A stretch of 64,000 bases of DNA. It comes from Streptomyces sp. NBC_00370 (GTDB lineage Bacteria > Actinomycetota > Actinomycetes > Streptomycetales > Streptomycetaceae). The stretch spans positions 6,580,001 through 6,644,000 of the forward strand of contig NZ_CP107968.1 of NCBI RefSeq assembly GCF_036084755.1. Reading direction: 5' to 3'. The position numbers were made by a program, and so were the translations under genes. A model generated the notes under the pieces. That model made no database searches. It saw nothing but the letters and a program-made list of their open reading frames with translations, and was not told the origin of the DNA. Below, one piece after another: positions 41,841 to 50,832 of the stretch (positions within the stretch are counted from its first letter, which is position 1; each line of letters starts with the position of its first letter).

Positions 41841-42668
41841 ATGCGACGCCTGTTCCCTGTGACCGATGAGACAGCCTCCGCAGCTTCCGATCGGCCGGCC
41901 TCCGATCAGGCAGCCTCCGGCCGGACCGGCTCCGGCACCGCCGGTGACTGGACGCTCGACGAGCTGGCGGACGCGTACGCCTATCCGCGGGACCTGGACG
42001 GCGCGGGCCACTGGCTGCGGGCCAACATGGTCTCCACGCTGGACGGCGCGGCCCAGCACGACGGCCGCTCGCAGACCATCTCGTCCGCCGCCGACATGCG
42101 GATCTTCGGCGTGCTGCGCGCCCTGGCCGATGTGGTGGTGGTCGGCGCGGAAACGGTTCGCCAGGAGGGCTACCGGCCGGCCCGCGCCCGGGACGCCTTC
42201 GCGGCGCGCCGGGAGGCGGCGGGACAGGGGCCGGCGCCGGCCATCGCGATCGTCACGGCAGGGCTGGCTCTCGACTTCTCGCTGCCGCTGTTCACGGCGC
42301 CGCTCGTACCGACCCTGGTGCTCACCGGCGCCGCGGCGCCGCCCGAGCGGGTGCGGGAGGCGGAGAAGGCGGGCGCCGAGGTGGTGATCGCGGGGGAAGG
42401 CCCCGGCGTGGAGCCGGCCCGCGCCGTCCAGGCGCTCGCCGCGCGGGGTCTGCGGCGGCTGCTGACCGAGGGCGGACCGAGGCTGCTGGGCCAGTTCGTC
42501 GCCGCGGGGGTGCTGGACGAACTGTGTCTGACCATGTCTCCCACGCTGACTTCGGGGTACGCGCAGCGCATCGCGGGGGGACCCGCACTCGCCGTACCGG
42601 AGCGCTTCGCCCTCGCGGCGCTCCTGGAGGAGGAGGGGTTCCTCTTCACCCGATACCGTCGGAGCTGA
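41841..42668 (+). CDS. RibD C-terminal-like pyrimidine/dihydrofolate reductase family protein
   Basis: 275 residues from the ATG at 41841; an ATG at 41817 would add 8. After a low-complexity N-terminus the RibD_C domain starts HWLRANMVSTLDGAAQ. It continues ADMRIFGVLRALADVVVVGAETVRQEGY and ends with LLTEGGPRLLGQFVAAGVLDELCLTMSP, all hallmarks of NADPH-dependent RibD/DHFR-fold reductases. There is no deaminase domain and no rib cluster nearby. The true substrate is unknown. No strong ribosome site is visible at either ATG, so a leaderless mRNA is possible. Confidence 0.82.
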   Translation: MRRLFPVTDETASAASDRPASDQAASGRTGSGTAGDWTLDELADAYAYPRDLDGAGHWLRANMVSTLDGAAQHDGRSQTISSAADMRIFGVLRALADVVVVGAETVRQEGYRPARARDAFAARREAAGQGPAPAIAIVTAGLALDFSLPLFTAPLVPTLVLTGAAAPPERVREAEKAGAEVVIAGEGPGVEPARAVQALAARGLRRLLTEGGPRLLGQFVAAGVLDELCLTMSPTLTSGYAQRIAGGPALAVPERFALAALLEEEGFLFTRYRRS

Positions 42669-42804
42669 GGAGGAGCGGAATCCGCTGTTCCGGTTAGCTC
42701 CGGATGGGCAGGATCATGTACACGCAGACCCCGTGCGGGCACGGGGAAGGATGGTTTCAGCAGTGGGCCGCACCGGCCCATGAGGACGGACGAAGGGCGC
42801 TGTC

Positions 42805-43275
42805 GTGTTCACAAGCGTATTGATGATCGAGAAGCCTCTGTCGCCCGAGGACGTGGAGTTCGTCACGACCCTGCACGGCGACGAGACCATCTCCTTCGTC
42901 GTGCTCATGCAGCCGCGCGGTGACCAGGCCGACGTACTGCTGCGCGCCATCGACGACGTCGCCTTCGGGGAGCTGAAGGAGGCGTCCCAGGAAGGTGACG
43001 TGCCGGAGGGGGCGGACGCGAGACGACCCGCGGAACTGGCGCTCGAACACTCGCTGGCCGCGCTGCGCGCGCAGGGCTCCCAGGCCACCGGACGGGTGGT
43101 CGAGGAGCACCCGCTGGACGGCCTCAAGGCCGTCGTGGACGAGGCGGGCGCCGACGAGGTGATCGTGCTGACCGAGCCGCACTACGTGGAGGAGTTCTTC
43201 CACCGCGACTGGGCATCCCGCGCCCGCCACAAGGTCGGCGTCCCGGTGCTCAAGCTCTTCGCGCACAGCGAATAG
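42805..43275 (+). CDS. Small USP-like protein upstream of murC
   Basis: 156 residues from the GTG at 42805 (GAAGGG about 10 nt upstream). The order of segments (SFVVLMQPRGDQADVLLRAIDDV, a charged helix, then DEAGADEVIVLTEPHYVEEFFHRDWASRARHKVGVPVLKLFAH) fits a Rossmann-like universal-stress-type fold. In databases such proteins are sometimes named indole-3-glycerol-phosphate synthase, which nothing in this sequence supports. It precedes murC by 52 bp in the same direction. Upstream, 42669-42804 holds no gene and is likely its promoter. Confidence 0.65.
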   Translation: MFTSVLMIEKPLSPEDVEFVTTLHGDETISFVVLMQPRGDQADVLLRAIDDVAFGELKEASQEGDVPEGADARRPAELALEHSLAALRAQGSQATGRVVEEHPLDGLKAVVDEAGADEVIVLTEPHYVEEFFHRDWASRARHKVGVPVLKLFAHSE

Positions 43276-43327
43276 GCTGGGTGACCGCACGAACACGTCA
43301 CGCACGCCTGCCCTGGGAGAAACGCGA

Positions 43328-44731
43328 ATGGCACCCGAAACCGGCATCCCCGACGCCATGGAACGGCCGCACTTCATCGGTATCGGCGGCGCCGGGATGT
43401 CCGGGATCGCGAAGATCCTGGCCCAGCGCGGCGCCAAGGTCGCCGGCAGTGACGCGAAGGAGTCGGAGACGGCGGAGGCGCTGCGCGCGCAGGGAGCCAC
43501 CGTCCATGTCGGACACGCGGCCGCGCATCTCGCCGACGACGCCTCGTGCGTGGTCGTCTCCAGCGCCATCCGCGCCGACAACCCGGAGCTGGCACGCGCC
43601 GCCGAGCTGTCGATCCCCGTCGTGCACCGCTCCGACGCGCTGGCCTCGCTGATGCGGGGCCGCAGGTCGATCGCCGTCGCCGGCACGCACGGCAAGACCA
43701 CCACCACCTCCATGCTGGCCGTCGCCCTGACCGAGCTGGGGCTCGACCCGTCGTACGCGATCGGCGGCGACCTCACCGGGCCCGGCACCAACGCCCAGCA
43801 CGGCGCCGGCGACATCTTCGTCGCCGAGGCCGACGAGAGCGACCGCAGCTTCCAGAAGTACGACCCCGAGGTCGCGATCGTCCTCAACGTGGAGCTGGAC
43901 CACCACGCGAACTACGCGTCGATGGACGAGATCTACGAGTCCTTCGAGACCTTCGTCGGCAAGGTCGTCCCCGGCGGCACCCTGGTGATCTCCGCCGACC
44001 AGCCGGGCGCGGTCGAGCTGGCCTCCCGGGTCCGTGACCTGTCCACGCTCAAGGTCGTCACCTACGGCGCCGCCGAGAACGCGGACGTACGGGTCCACAA
44101 GGTCACCGCACGCGGGCTGACCAGCGAGGTCACCGTCGTCCTCGACGGCCGCTTCCTGACCTTCACCGTCTCGGTCCCCGGCCGGCACTACGCCGACAAC
44201 GCCGTCGCCGCGCTCGCCGCCGGTGTCGCCCTCGGCGTCCCCGCGCACAATCTGGCGTCGGCGATCGGCACGTACACCGGCGTCAAGCGCCGCCTCCAGC
44301 TCAAGGGCGAGGCGGCCGGCGTCCAGGTGATCGACTCGTACGCGCACCACCCGACGGAGATGACAGCCGACCTCGAAGCGATGCGCGCCGCCGTCCCTGA
44401 CGGCTCCCGCATCCTGGTGGTCTTCCAGCCGCACCTGTTCTCCCGCACCCAGGAGCTGGGCACGGAAATGGGCCAGGCCCTCGCCCTCGCCGACGCCTCC
44501 GTGGTGCTCGACATCTACCCGGCGCGCGAGGACCCGATTCCCGGCATCACCAGCGCCCTGATCATCGACGCTGCCCGCGCCGCCGGAGCCCAGGTCACGG
44601 CCCTGTCGGACAAGAACGCCGTGCCGGAGACCGTCGCGGGAATGGTGAGGGCGGGCGATCTCGTTCTCACCATGGGCGCGGGTGACGTCACGGACCTCGG
44701 TCCCGTCATCCTGGCCCGCCTGACCGACTGA
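43328..44731 (+). CDS. murC: UDP-N-acetylmuramate--L-alanine ligase
   Basis: A 467-residue Mur ligase, normal length. It adds L-Ala to UDP-MurNAc in cytoplasmic peptidoglycan synthesis. The ATG at 43328 is behind GGGAGAAA. The N-terminal Rossmann motif is HFIGIGGAGMSGIAKIL. The ATP site is AVAGTHGKTTTTSMLA, followed by FVAEADESDRSF and NVELDHHANY. The C-terminal domain has VIDSYAHHPTEM and VVFQPHLFSRT. It is not in a dcw cluster, as in other Streptomyces where murC lies apart from ftsZ. Confidence 0.95.
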   Translation: MAPETGIPDAMERPHFIGIGGAGMSGIAKILAQRGAKVAGSDAKESETAEALRAQGATVHVGHAAAHLADDASCVVVSSAIRADNPELARAAELSIPVVHRSDALASLMRGRRSIAVAGTHGKTTTTSMLAVALTELGLDPSYAIGGDLTGPGTNAQHGAGDIFVAEADESDRSFQKYDPEVAIVLNVELDHHANYASMDEIYESFETFVGKVVPGGTLVISADQPGAVELASRVRDLSTLKVVTYGAAENADVRVHKVTARGLTSEVTVVLDGRFLTFTVSVPGRHYADNAVAALAAGVALGVPAHNLASAIGTYTGVKRRLQLKGEAAGVQVIDSYAHHPTEMTADLEAMRAAVPDGSRILVVFQPHLFSRTQELGTEMGQALALADASVVLDIYPAREDPIPGITSALIIDAARAAGAQVTALSDKNAVPETVAGMVRAGDLVLTMGAGDVTDLGPVILARLTD

Positions 44732-44759
44732 GGTCCGGCCAGACCCTGAGGGAGAACTC

Positions 44760-45167
44760 ATGGCGTACGACATCGACAAACCCGACGAGCAGTGGCGCGC
44801 CGAGCTGTCCGACGCGGAGTACGCGGTACTCCGCAAGGCGGCCACGGAACCCGCTTTCGTCGGCGAGTACACCGACACCAAGACCACCGGCGTCTACTCC
44901 TGTCGCGCCTGTGGGGCCGAGCTGTTCCGCTCGGACACGAAATTCGAGTCGCACTGCGGCTGGCCGTCCTTCTACGACCCGAAGGACACCGAAGCCGTCG
45001 AGCTGATCGAGGACCGTTCGATGGGCATGAAGCGCGTCGAGGTGCGCTGCTCACGCTGCGGTTCCCATCTCGGCCACGTGTTCGAGGGTGAGGGCTACCC
45101 CACCCCGACCGACCAGCGGTACTGCATCAACAGCATCTCGCTGCGGCTGACGCCCGACGAGAGCTGA
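44760..45167 (+). CDS. msrB: Peptide-methionine (R)-S-oxide reductase MsrB
   Basis: 135 residues. The ATG at 44760 follows GGGAGAA at good spacing. The two zinc knuckles are CRACG and CSRCGSHLGHVF, with the SHCGWPSF segment between them. The catalytic cysteine is in QRYCINSISLRL near the C-terminus. It repairs methionine-R-sulfoxide in oxidised proteins, usually with thioredoxin. It follows murC by 28 bp and may be co-transcribed. A GGCCGGCC-containing inverted repeat lies between it and the convergent gene. Confidence 0.95.
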   Translation: MAYDIDKPDEQWRAELSDAEYAVLRKAATEPAFVGEYTDTKTTGVYSCRACGAELFRSDTKFESHCGWPSFYDPKDTEAVELIEDRSMGMKRVEVRCSRCGSHLGHVFEGEGYPTPTDQRYCINSISLRLTPDES

Positions 45168-45188
45168 CCCAGCAGGCCGGCCGGGACA

Positions 45189-47693
45189 TCAGCCGGCCGG
45201 CCGGCGCCCCAGGCTGCCGAACCGGCGGCCCAGCCGGCCGAAGGCGCCGGGGCGGTTCCACAGCCGGAACTCCTCGGCCCGGTGGGCCCCGGCCCGCTCA
45301 AGAGCGTGCTCGACCGAGGCGACATCCTCGGCGGGCAGCGCCCGGACCACGGGCCGCAGCACCTTGTCGAGCAGCGCCGAACGGGTTTTGTCCCAGGGGC
45401 GGTTGGCCCCGGGCAGCGAACTCCACGCGACGAAACAGTCGGCGACGTAACCGGGCGCCGCGCCCAGCCGCTCCCGTACCCGGTCGGCGCGCGCAGCGGC
45501 GCCGTAGGCGGCCAGCAGCTCCGGTTCGTCGCAGTGGATCAGCGCGTACAGCTCGCCCTCCGGCCGGTGCTCGGAGAGCAGATGGCGGGCGAGGATCCCG
45601 AACACGAGGTCGACGACGCCCGGTTCGACCGGCTCGGCCGCCGCCTTCAGCGTAAGTGTCCGCTGCGTCCACGGCGGTTGCGCCCGGCCCCGCTCCAGTT
45701 CCCTGGCGAACTGCAGGAGTTGCAGCGCGCCGCGCACCCTCGGCTCCAGCTGGTCGGGAAAGCTGCGCAGCAGCTCGTGCGCCAGATCGGGCGCGTCGGC
45801 GTCGTCCGCCGAACATTCGAGCGCCGCACTGACCAGGGCCCGCCAGGTGCCGGCCGCGCGATGCGCGTCGGAGCCCGTCTCACCGAGCATCTGCCGTGCC
45901 TCGCCCGCGGCGGGCGCGCCGCCGTCCCAGACCAGCCGTACGGCCGTGCGCAGCACCAGCGGATCGGCCAGCGGAGACACACCGGAGGCGCGCAGCGCGG
46001 CGTGCAGGGCGGTGACCCGGTCACCGCCGGGTATCGGCAGCCACGGCGCCCCCGCGCACATCCGCAGCTGCGGCAGCGCCTGCACCCCCGTCAGGTCGAG
46101 CGGGGTGCGGGCCAGCAGCCGCGCGGCTGCGGACGGGTCCTCCGCCGCGAGCGCGTCGAGGGCGCTGAGCAGCGCCGTCCGCAGCTCGAAGTGATCGTCG
46201 ACCATGGCGCGCAGGGACGGTGTCCAGGCGGCCTCCGGGTCGGCGAGCAGCGCCCGTGCGAGCCGCCGGGCCAGCGCGGGCAGCAGGTCGGCGCAGTCCA
46301 CACCGAGCACGCCGGCGGCGCGCAGCAGTCCCAACGGCCGGGCGGTGTCAGGTCCGCTGCCCGCCGAGTCGCGGGTGATACCGCCGCGCAGCTCCGGCGC
46401 CAGCTCGACGGCGAGGCGGCTTCGCAACTCGGACGGCAGCGCCATGAGTTGGAGCGCGGGCAGCTCGTGCCCCGCGTCCGGCATCCGCACCGCCAGGGTC
46501 AGCACCAGCGCCCCGAGCAGGGTGGTCGTGGCCGACGGCGCCTGGCTGTCCAGTGTCCCGAACAGCGCCGACAGGGCGGCGGATTCGGCCGCCGTACGGT
46601 CCTCGGAGGGTGCGCAGAGCGCTTCGACGACCTGACGCAGCCGCTTGTCGTCGAGGTCGCGCGCGTGCGCGCGTGCCCAGACGGCGGCTTCGGTGCGTGC
46701 CTCGGGGCCGAGCCCGATGTCGGCGCAGAGCGCGACGGCGGCGAGCGCACCGGCCGAGAAGGCGCCGGCGGGCAACGCGACCGCCTCGGTGAAGAGTTCG
46801 GGCGCCCTGGCCAGCCAGACCCGCGCCGCTGTCAGCGCCCATACGTCCGTGACCGGTTCCTGTGCGCTGCCAGGGGCGGTCGCGCGGTCCACGATCCGGA
46901 AGGTCTGCCCCGGCTCGCTGAGGGACGGCGCGTCGTCCGGCAGGACCCCGACGATCTGCTGCGGTGCGAGGCGTGGCCGCCGGGTGTACGTGGTGAAGGT
47001 CAGCCGCAGCGCCTCCGCGCGCGGAAGTACGGTGCTGGCGAGCGCGATCCACCGGGCGGCATCCGCGCTGTCCCGCTCGACCAGTCCGATCCGCCGCCCC
47101 GGATCCGTGGTGTGCAGTGCCCGCAACGCGGCGAAGAAGACGGGGAGTTGTGCGGCCCGCGCCGCCGCGAACCGTACCTGCGCGTCCCGGCCGAAGGCGG
47201 CAGGTCCGAAGGCGGCAGGTCCGAAGACACCGGGTCCGGCGACACCGGTCAGCGGCAACGGCACCCCGCCGTCCGGCGTTCCGGTCGCCCACAACGGCGA
47301 GTCCCACCCCGCGACCGGCAGGACACTGGTGTCCGTCGCCGTGCCGTACGGGTCCGGCGGGAACAGCACGCCGTGTGCGTGGAAGGACGACCACCGTCCG
47401 CTGTGGTCGACGCCCGTGCACACCGTACGGGCCAGCAGCCGGCTGCCGTCGGAGAGCAGGCTGTGACTGAACGCCAGCGGAAACGCCGCGAGTTCGGCGG
47501 TCGTCGGGTGCGGCGGCGCGTCGCGCGGCGGCTCGTACCCGAGCAGCTGTCCTGCCTCGTCGAGGACCGCCTGTGCTGTGCCGGGCGTGACGGCGGTGAA
47601 CCGCGGCGCCGACCCGTCGGTGTCCTGCGGGGCCGAGGCGTAGTGGAGTTGCGCCAGTTGTGGCGTGAGCGCGTCCAGGGCGGGGTCCGTCAT
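45189..47693 (-). CDS. GTPase-associated protein 1 (GAP1)-related large protein
   Basis: 834 residues from the ATG at 47693. The N-terminus (APQDTDGSAPRFTAVTPG, then HSLLSDGSRLLARTVCTGVDHSGRWSSFHAHGVLFP) is the GAP1-N2 type domain. The middle and C-terminal parts are Leu/Ala-rich helices without clear motifs. No P-loop, membrane helix or signal is seen. In comparative-genomic work GAP1 proteins belong to putative GTPase-centred signalling or conflict systems. Here no GTPase, vWA or MoxR gene is next to it, so it stands alone between msrB and a kinase gene. Function unknown. Confidence 0.72.
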   Translation of the reverse strand: MTDPALDALTPQLAQLHYASAPQDTDGSAPRFTAVTPGTAQAVLDEAGQLLGYEPPRDAPPHPTTAELAAFPLAFSHSLLSDGSRLLARTVCTGVDHSGRWSSFHAHGVLFPPDPYGTATDTSVLPVAGWDSPLWATGTPDGGVPLPLTGVAGPGVFGPAAFGPAAFGRDAQVRFAAARAAQLPVFFAALRALHTTDPGRRIGLVERDSADAARWIALASTVLPRAEALRLTFTTYTRRPRLAPQQIVGVLPDDAPSLSEPGQTFRIVDRATAPGSAQEPVTDVWALTAARVWLARAPELFTEAVALPAGAFSAGALAAVALCADIGLGPEARTEAAVWARAHARDLDDKRLRQVVEALCAPSEDRTAAESAALSALFGTLDSQAPSATTTLLGALVLTLAVRMPDAGHELPALQLMALPSELRSRLAVELAPELRGGITRDSAGSGPDTARPLGLLRAAGVLGVDCADLLPALARRLARALLADPEAAWTPSLRAMVDDHFELRTALLSALDALAAEDPSAAARLLARTPLDLTGVQALPQLRMCAGAPWLPIPGGDRVTALHAALRASGVSPLADPLVLRTAVRLVWDGGAPAAGEARQMLGETGSDAHRAAGTWRALVSAALECSADDADAPDLAHELLRSFPDQLEPRVRGALQLLQFARELERGRAQPPWTQRTLTLKAAAEPVEPGVVDLVFGILARHLLSEHRPEGELYALIHCDEPELLAAYGAAARADRVRERLGAAPGYVADCFVAWSSLPGANRPWDKTRSALLDKVLRPVVRALPAEDVASVEHALERAGAHRAEEFRLWNRPGAFGRLGRRFGSLGRRPAG

Positions 47694-47854
47694 GGCCGAA
47701 CCCTATCGACCTGACGCCCCCCTCAGGGCCGCCTCCCGGGCGATACGGGCGGCGGTAGGAAGGAGTGTTCGCGCGGCGCCGTCGGCCGCGTCGCGGGCGG
47801 GGTTCGCGGGCGCCCGCCGCCGCACCGGAGAGCCGCGATGGAACAATGCCGCCT

Positions 47855-48493
47855 ATGGATGAGCAGCAGATCGCGGCGCTCGCCGCCCGCGCCCGCAAGC
47901 TCGCCGTTCCGGGCGCCCGCCATGTCCTCGGTATCGCGGGCGCGCCGGGCGCGGGCAAGTCCACGCTCGCCGAGCGGATCGTCGACCGGCTCGACGGCCT
48001 CGCCGTCCTCGTACCGATGGACGGCTTCCACCTCGCCCAGGCGGAGCTGGTCCGGCTGGGGCGGGCCGGGCGCAAGGGCGCCCCCGACACCTTCGACCCC
48101 GCGGGCTACGCGGCGCTGCTCGGCCGGCTGCGCGTCCCCGAGCAGGGCACCGTGGTCTACGCGCCTGCGTTCGACCGGTCCCTCGAAGAGGCGGTCGCGG
48201 GCAGTGTCGCCGTCCACCCCGACATCCCGCTCGTCGTCACCGAGGGCAACTACCTGCTGCTGGACGACGGCCCCGCAGGGCCCTGGACGGCGGTGCGCGC
48301 GCTCATCGACGAGGTGTGGTTCCTGGACCCGGACCCGGAGGTACGGGTGCGCCGGCTCGTCGAGCGCCATGTGCGCTTCGGCAAGGAGCGGGCGTACGCC
48401 GAGCGCTGGGTGCGGGAGTCCGACGAGGTCAACGCGCGTCTGGTGCTGGCGGGCAAGGACCGTGCCGACCTCGTTGTCGGTCAGGACCGTTAG
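47855..48493 (+). CDS. P-loop nucleoside/sugar kinase (uridine kinase/FrcK-like)
   Basis: 212 residues from the ATG at 47855. Walker A is GIAGAPGAGKSTLAERI. VLVPMDGFHLAQAEL is the conserved MDGFH substrate loop of pantothenate/uridine/fructose kinases. VTEGNYLLLDDG is the Walker B-side EGNYLL motif. RRLVERHVRFGKERAYAERWV is the lid. This set matches the YggC/FrcK branch, whose members phosphorylate fructose or nucleosides; the substrate cannot be fixed. It is divergent from the GAP1-related gene. Confidence 0.83.
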   Translation: MDEQQIAALAARARKLAVPGARHVLGIAGAPGAGKSTLAERIVDRLDGLAVLVPMDGFHLAQAELVRLGRAGRKGAPDTFDPAGYAALLGRLRVPEQGTVVYAPAFDRSLEEAVAGSVAVHPDIPLVVTEGNYLLLDDGPAGPWTAVRALIDEVWFLDPDPEVRVRRLVERHVRFGKERAYAERWVRESDEVNARLVLAGKDRADLVVGQDR

Positions 48494-48616
48494 CATCGGA
48501 AGGGCGACGATCGGACGATCACAGGGGCGGGCGGACGCGGCTGAAGCGGTCCGGGGCCGGGCAGGGTCCGGCTGACCGGCCGACCGGCCGGAGATGTACG
48601 GGTGGAGGCGGATGGT

Positions 48617-49576
48617 GTGCGGTTGTTCCGACGAGGGCCGAAACGCGACGGACGCGACGCGCCCCGTGACCCCGCGTTCTCCTTCTTCTCCGTCGACGAG
48701 GGCGCGTGGTTCCGCTCCCAGGTCCGCGAGGCCTTCGCCGAGCAGGGCCTTGAGCTGACGGTCTACGCGGACATGGTCAGCGACAGCGCGGGCCGCCAGT
48801 TCGGGCTCGCCAATCTCGCCGCCGTCTGCCACAACGACCACCGGGGTCCGCGCGTCTGGGGCGAGCTGGCCAGGCAGCACGCCGGGATGGTGCTGCGCAC
48901 CATGGACGGCCCTTCGGCGCTCGACACCCTGCCGCCCGAGCAGATCAGGGCGCAGCTCTACCCCCGGGTGATCAGCGGTGACGGCCTCGACCCGCAGACC
49001 TTCGCGTACGCGCGCTCGGTCGCCCCCGGGCTGTACGAGGTGCTGGCCCTGGATCTGCCGGAGAGCGTCATGATGCTCACCGACGAGGCGCTGGAGCCGC
49101 TGGGCCAGGTCCAGCAGCTGCGCGACCGCGCGATGCGCAACCTCCAGGACCTGCCGGTCGAGGGGCGTGAGACCGTCAAGGACTCGGGCGGGATGCGGTT
49201 CGAGGTGGTCCTCGGCGACTCGTTCTACACGGCCAGCCGGGTCCTCGCGCTGGAGTCCGTCGTACGGCAGGTGACCGGACAGCACCTCACGGCGGACGGG
49301 GCGCTGGTCGCGATGCCGTTCCGGCACCAGCTCGCGTTCCATGTCATCCGGGACACGACCATGATCCCTTCGCTGAACGCGATGGCGTCGTTCGCCGCGT
49401 CCGGGTACGCGGACACCCCCGGCGCGATCAGCCCGTACGTCTACTGGTGGCGGGGCGGCACACTCACCCAGCTCAGCGACGAGGACGAGGACGGCGAGGG
49501 GCTGCGGATCGTCGTCGGCGACGAGTTCCAGGAGCTGCTGGAGCGGCTGGTGGAGCGCGAACCGCCACCGGCGTGA
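48617..49576 (+). CDS. Conserved protein of unknown function
   Basis: 319 residues from the GTG at 48617, which has GGAGG 8 nt upstream; a GTG at 48602 would place the ribosome site inside the gene. The N-terminus is basic (RLFRRGPKRDGRD). The rest is a soluble mixed alpha/beta protein (DEGAWFRSQVREAFAEQGLE, LANLAAVCHNDHRGPRVW, VVLGDSFYTASRVLALE, DGALVAMPFRHQLAFHVI). The C-terminus is very acidic (LSDEDEDGEGLRIV). I do not recognise a domain with certainty; DUF1444-like is a guess only. It is in line with the kinase upstream. Confidence 0.65.
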   Translation: MRLFRRGPKRDGRDAPRDPAFSFFSVDEGAWFRSQVREAFAEQGLELTVYADMVSDSAGRQFGLANLAAVCHNDHRGPRVWGELARQHAGMVLRTMDGPSALDTLPPEQIRAQLYPRVISGDGLDPQTFAYARSVAPGLYEVLALDLPESVMMLTDEALEPLGQVQQLRDRAMRNLQDLPVEGRETVKDSGGMRFEVVLGDSFYTASRVLALESVVRQVTGQHLTADGALVAMPFRHQLAFHVIRDTTMIPSLNAMASFAASGYADTPGAISPYVYWWRGGTLTQLSDEDEDGEGLRIVVGDEFQELLERLVEREPPPA

Positions 49577-49655
49577 ACCCCTTCGCGTCGGCGTGAGCCT
49601 CCCCGCTCGGCGTGAACCCTTTCGTCCGGGCCGTCCCACCAGGCACGATGACCCC

Positions 49656-50816
49656 ATGCCGACCACACCAGAGCCCGCGCGCGACACCGCCGCAGAGGCC
49701 GCACCCGCGCCGTTCACCGCCGACGACTACCGCGACCGGATGGCCCGTACGGCCCGCTCGGCCGCCGAGGCAGGGCTGGCCGGTGTGCTGGTCGCGCCGG
49801 GCCCCGACCTGACGTATCTCACCGGGTACCACGCGTCACTGACCACCGAGCGGATGACCATGCTCGTCGTGCCCGCCGACGGCGATCCGGTCCTGGTGGT
49901 GCCCGCGCTGGAGGCGCCGGACGCGGCCAGGGCGCCCGGCGCGCCCGCGCTCACCCTGCGGGACTGGACCGACGCGCAGGACCCGTACGCCGCGACGGCG
50001 CCGCTGCTCGACCCGGCGGGCCGCTTCGGCATCAGCGACAACGCCTGGGCCCTGCACCTGCTGCGCCTGCGCGCGGCGCTGCCCGGCGTCTCGTACACCG
50101 CGCTGACCGAGGCGCTGCCGATGCTGCGCGCGGTGAAGGACGCGCGTGAGCTGGCGAGGGCCGCGGCGGCGGGCGCCGCGGCCGACGCCGCGTACGGCGA
50201 GATCCTGAAGGTCCCCTTCGCCGGGCGCAAGGAGACGGACATCGCCGCCGACCTCGCGGCGCTGCTGCTGCGCTTCGGCCACTCGCAGGTCGACTTCACC
50301 GTCGTGGGCTCGGGCCCCGGCGCCGCCGACCCGCACCACGACGCGGGCGACCGGGTCATCACCGACGGCGACATGGTCGTCCTGGACTTCGGCGGGCTGA
50401 AGCACGGCTACGGGTCCGACACCACCCGCACCGTCCACGTCGGCGAGCCGACCGACGAGGAGCGGCGCGTGCACACCCTCGTGCGCGAGGCGCAGCAGGC
50501 CGGCTTCGAGGCCGTCAGGCCGGGCGTCGCCTGCCAGGAGGTCGACCGCGCGGCCCGCGCGGTGATCGAAGCCGCCGGCTACGGCGAGTACTTCATCCAC
50601 CGCACAGGACACGGCATCGGCATCACCACGCACGAGCCGCCGTACATGATCGAGGGGGAGGAGCAGCCCATGGTGCCGGGCATGTGCTTCTCGGTCGAGC
50701 CCGGCGTCTATCTGCCCGGCCGGTTCGGGGTCCGGATCGAGGACATCGTGACGGTCACCGAGACCGGTGGCCGCCGCCTCAACAACACCCCGCGCGAGAT
50801 GGCGATCGTGCACTGA
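49656..50816 (+). CDS. M24 family Xaa-Pro aminopeptidase/dipeptidase
   Basis: 386 residues from the ATG at 49656. The N-terminal creatinase-like domain (about 20-150) contains PGPDLTYLTGYHASLTTERM. The pita-bread domain holds the five metal ligands: D in MVVLDFGG, D in YGSDTTRTV, H in RTGHGIGITTHEPP, E in FSVEPGVYL and E in RIEDIVTV. It cleaves X-Pro bonds. It is cytoplasmic, with no signal. It is convergent with treZ, with 16 bp between the stops. Short Arg/Gly-coded repeats (GGCGTGA) lie just upstream at 49574-49620. Confidence 0.92.
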   Translation: MPTTPEPARDTAAEAAPAPFTADDYRDRMARTARSAAEAGLAGVLVAPGPDLTYLTGYHASLTTERMTMLVVPADGDPVLVVPALEAPDAARAPGAPALTLRDWTDAQDPYAATAPLLDPAGRFGISDNAWALHLLRLRAALPGVSYTALTEALPMLRAVKDARELARAAAAGAAADAAYGEILKVPFAGRKETDIAADLAALLLRFGHSQVDFTVVGSGPGAADPHHDAGDRVITDGDMVVLDFGGLKHGYGSDTTRTVHVGEPTDEERRVHTLVREAQQAGFEAVRPGVACQEVDRAARAVIEAAGYGEYFIHRTGHGIGITTHEPPYMIEGEEQPMVPGMCFSVEPGVYLPGRFGVRIEDIVTVTETGGRRLNNTPREMAIVH

Positions 50817-50832
50817 CCGGGGCGGCGCGCGG

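Noticed and set aside
42805..43275. Indole-3-glycerol-phosphate synthase, a name sometimes given to this family
   Set aside because: Length (156 residues) and motifs do not fit the TrpC TIM barrel.
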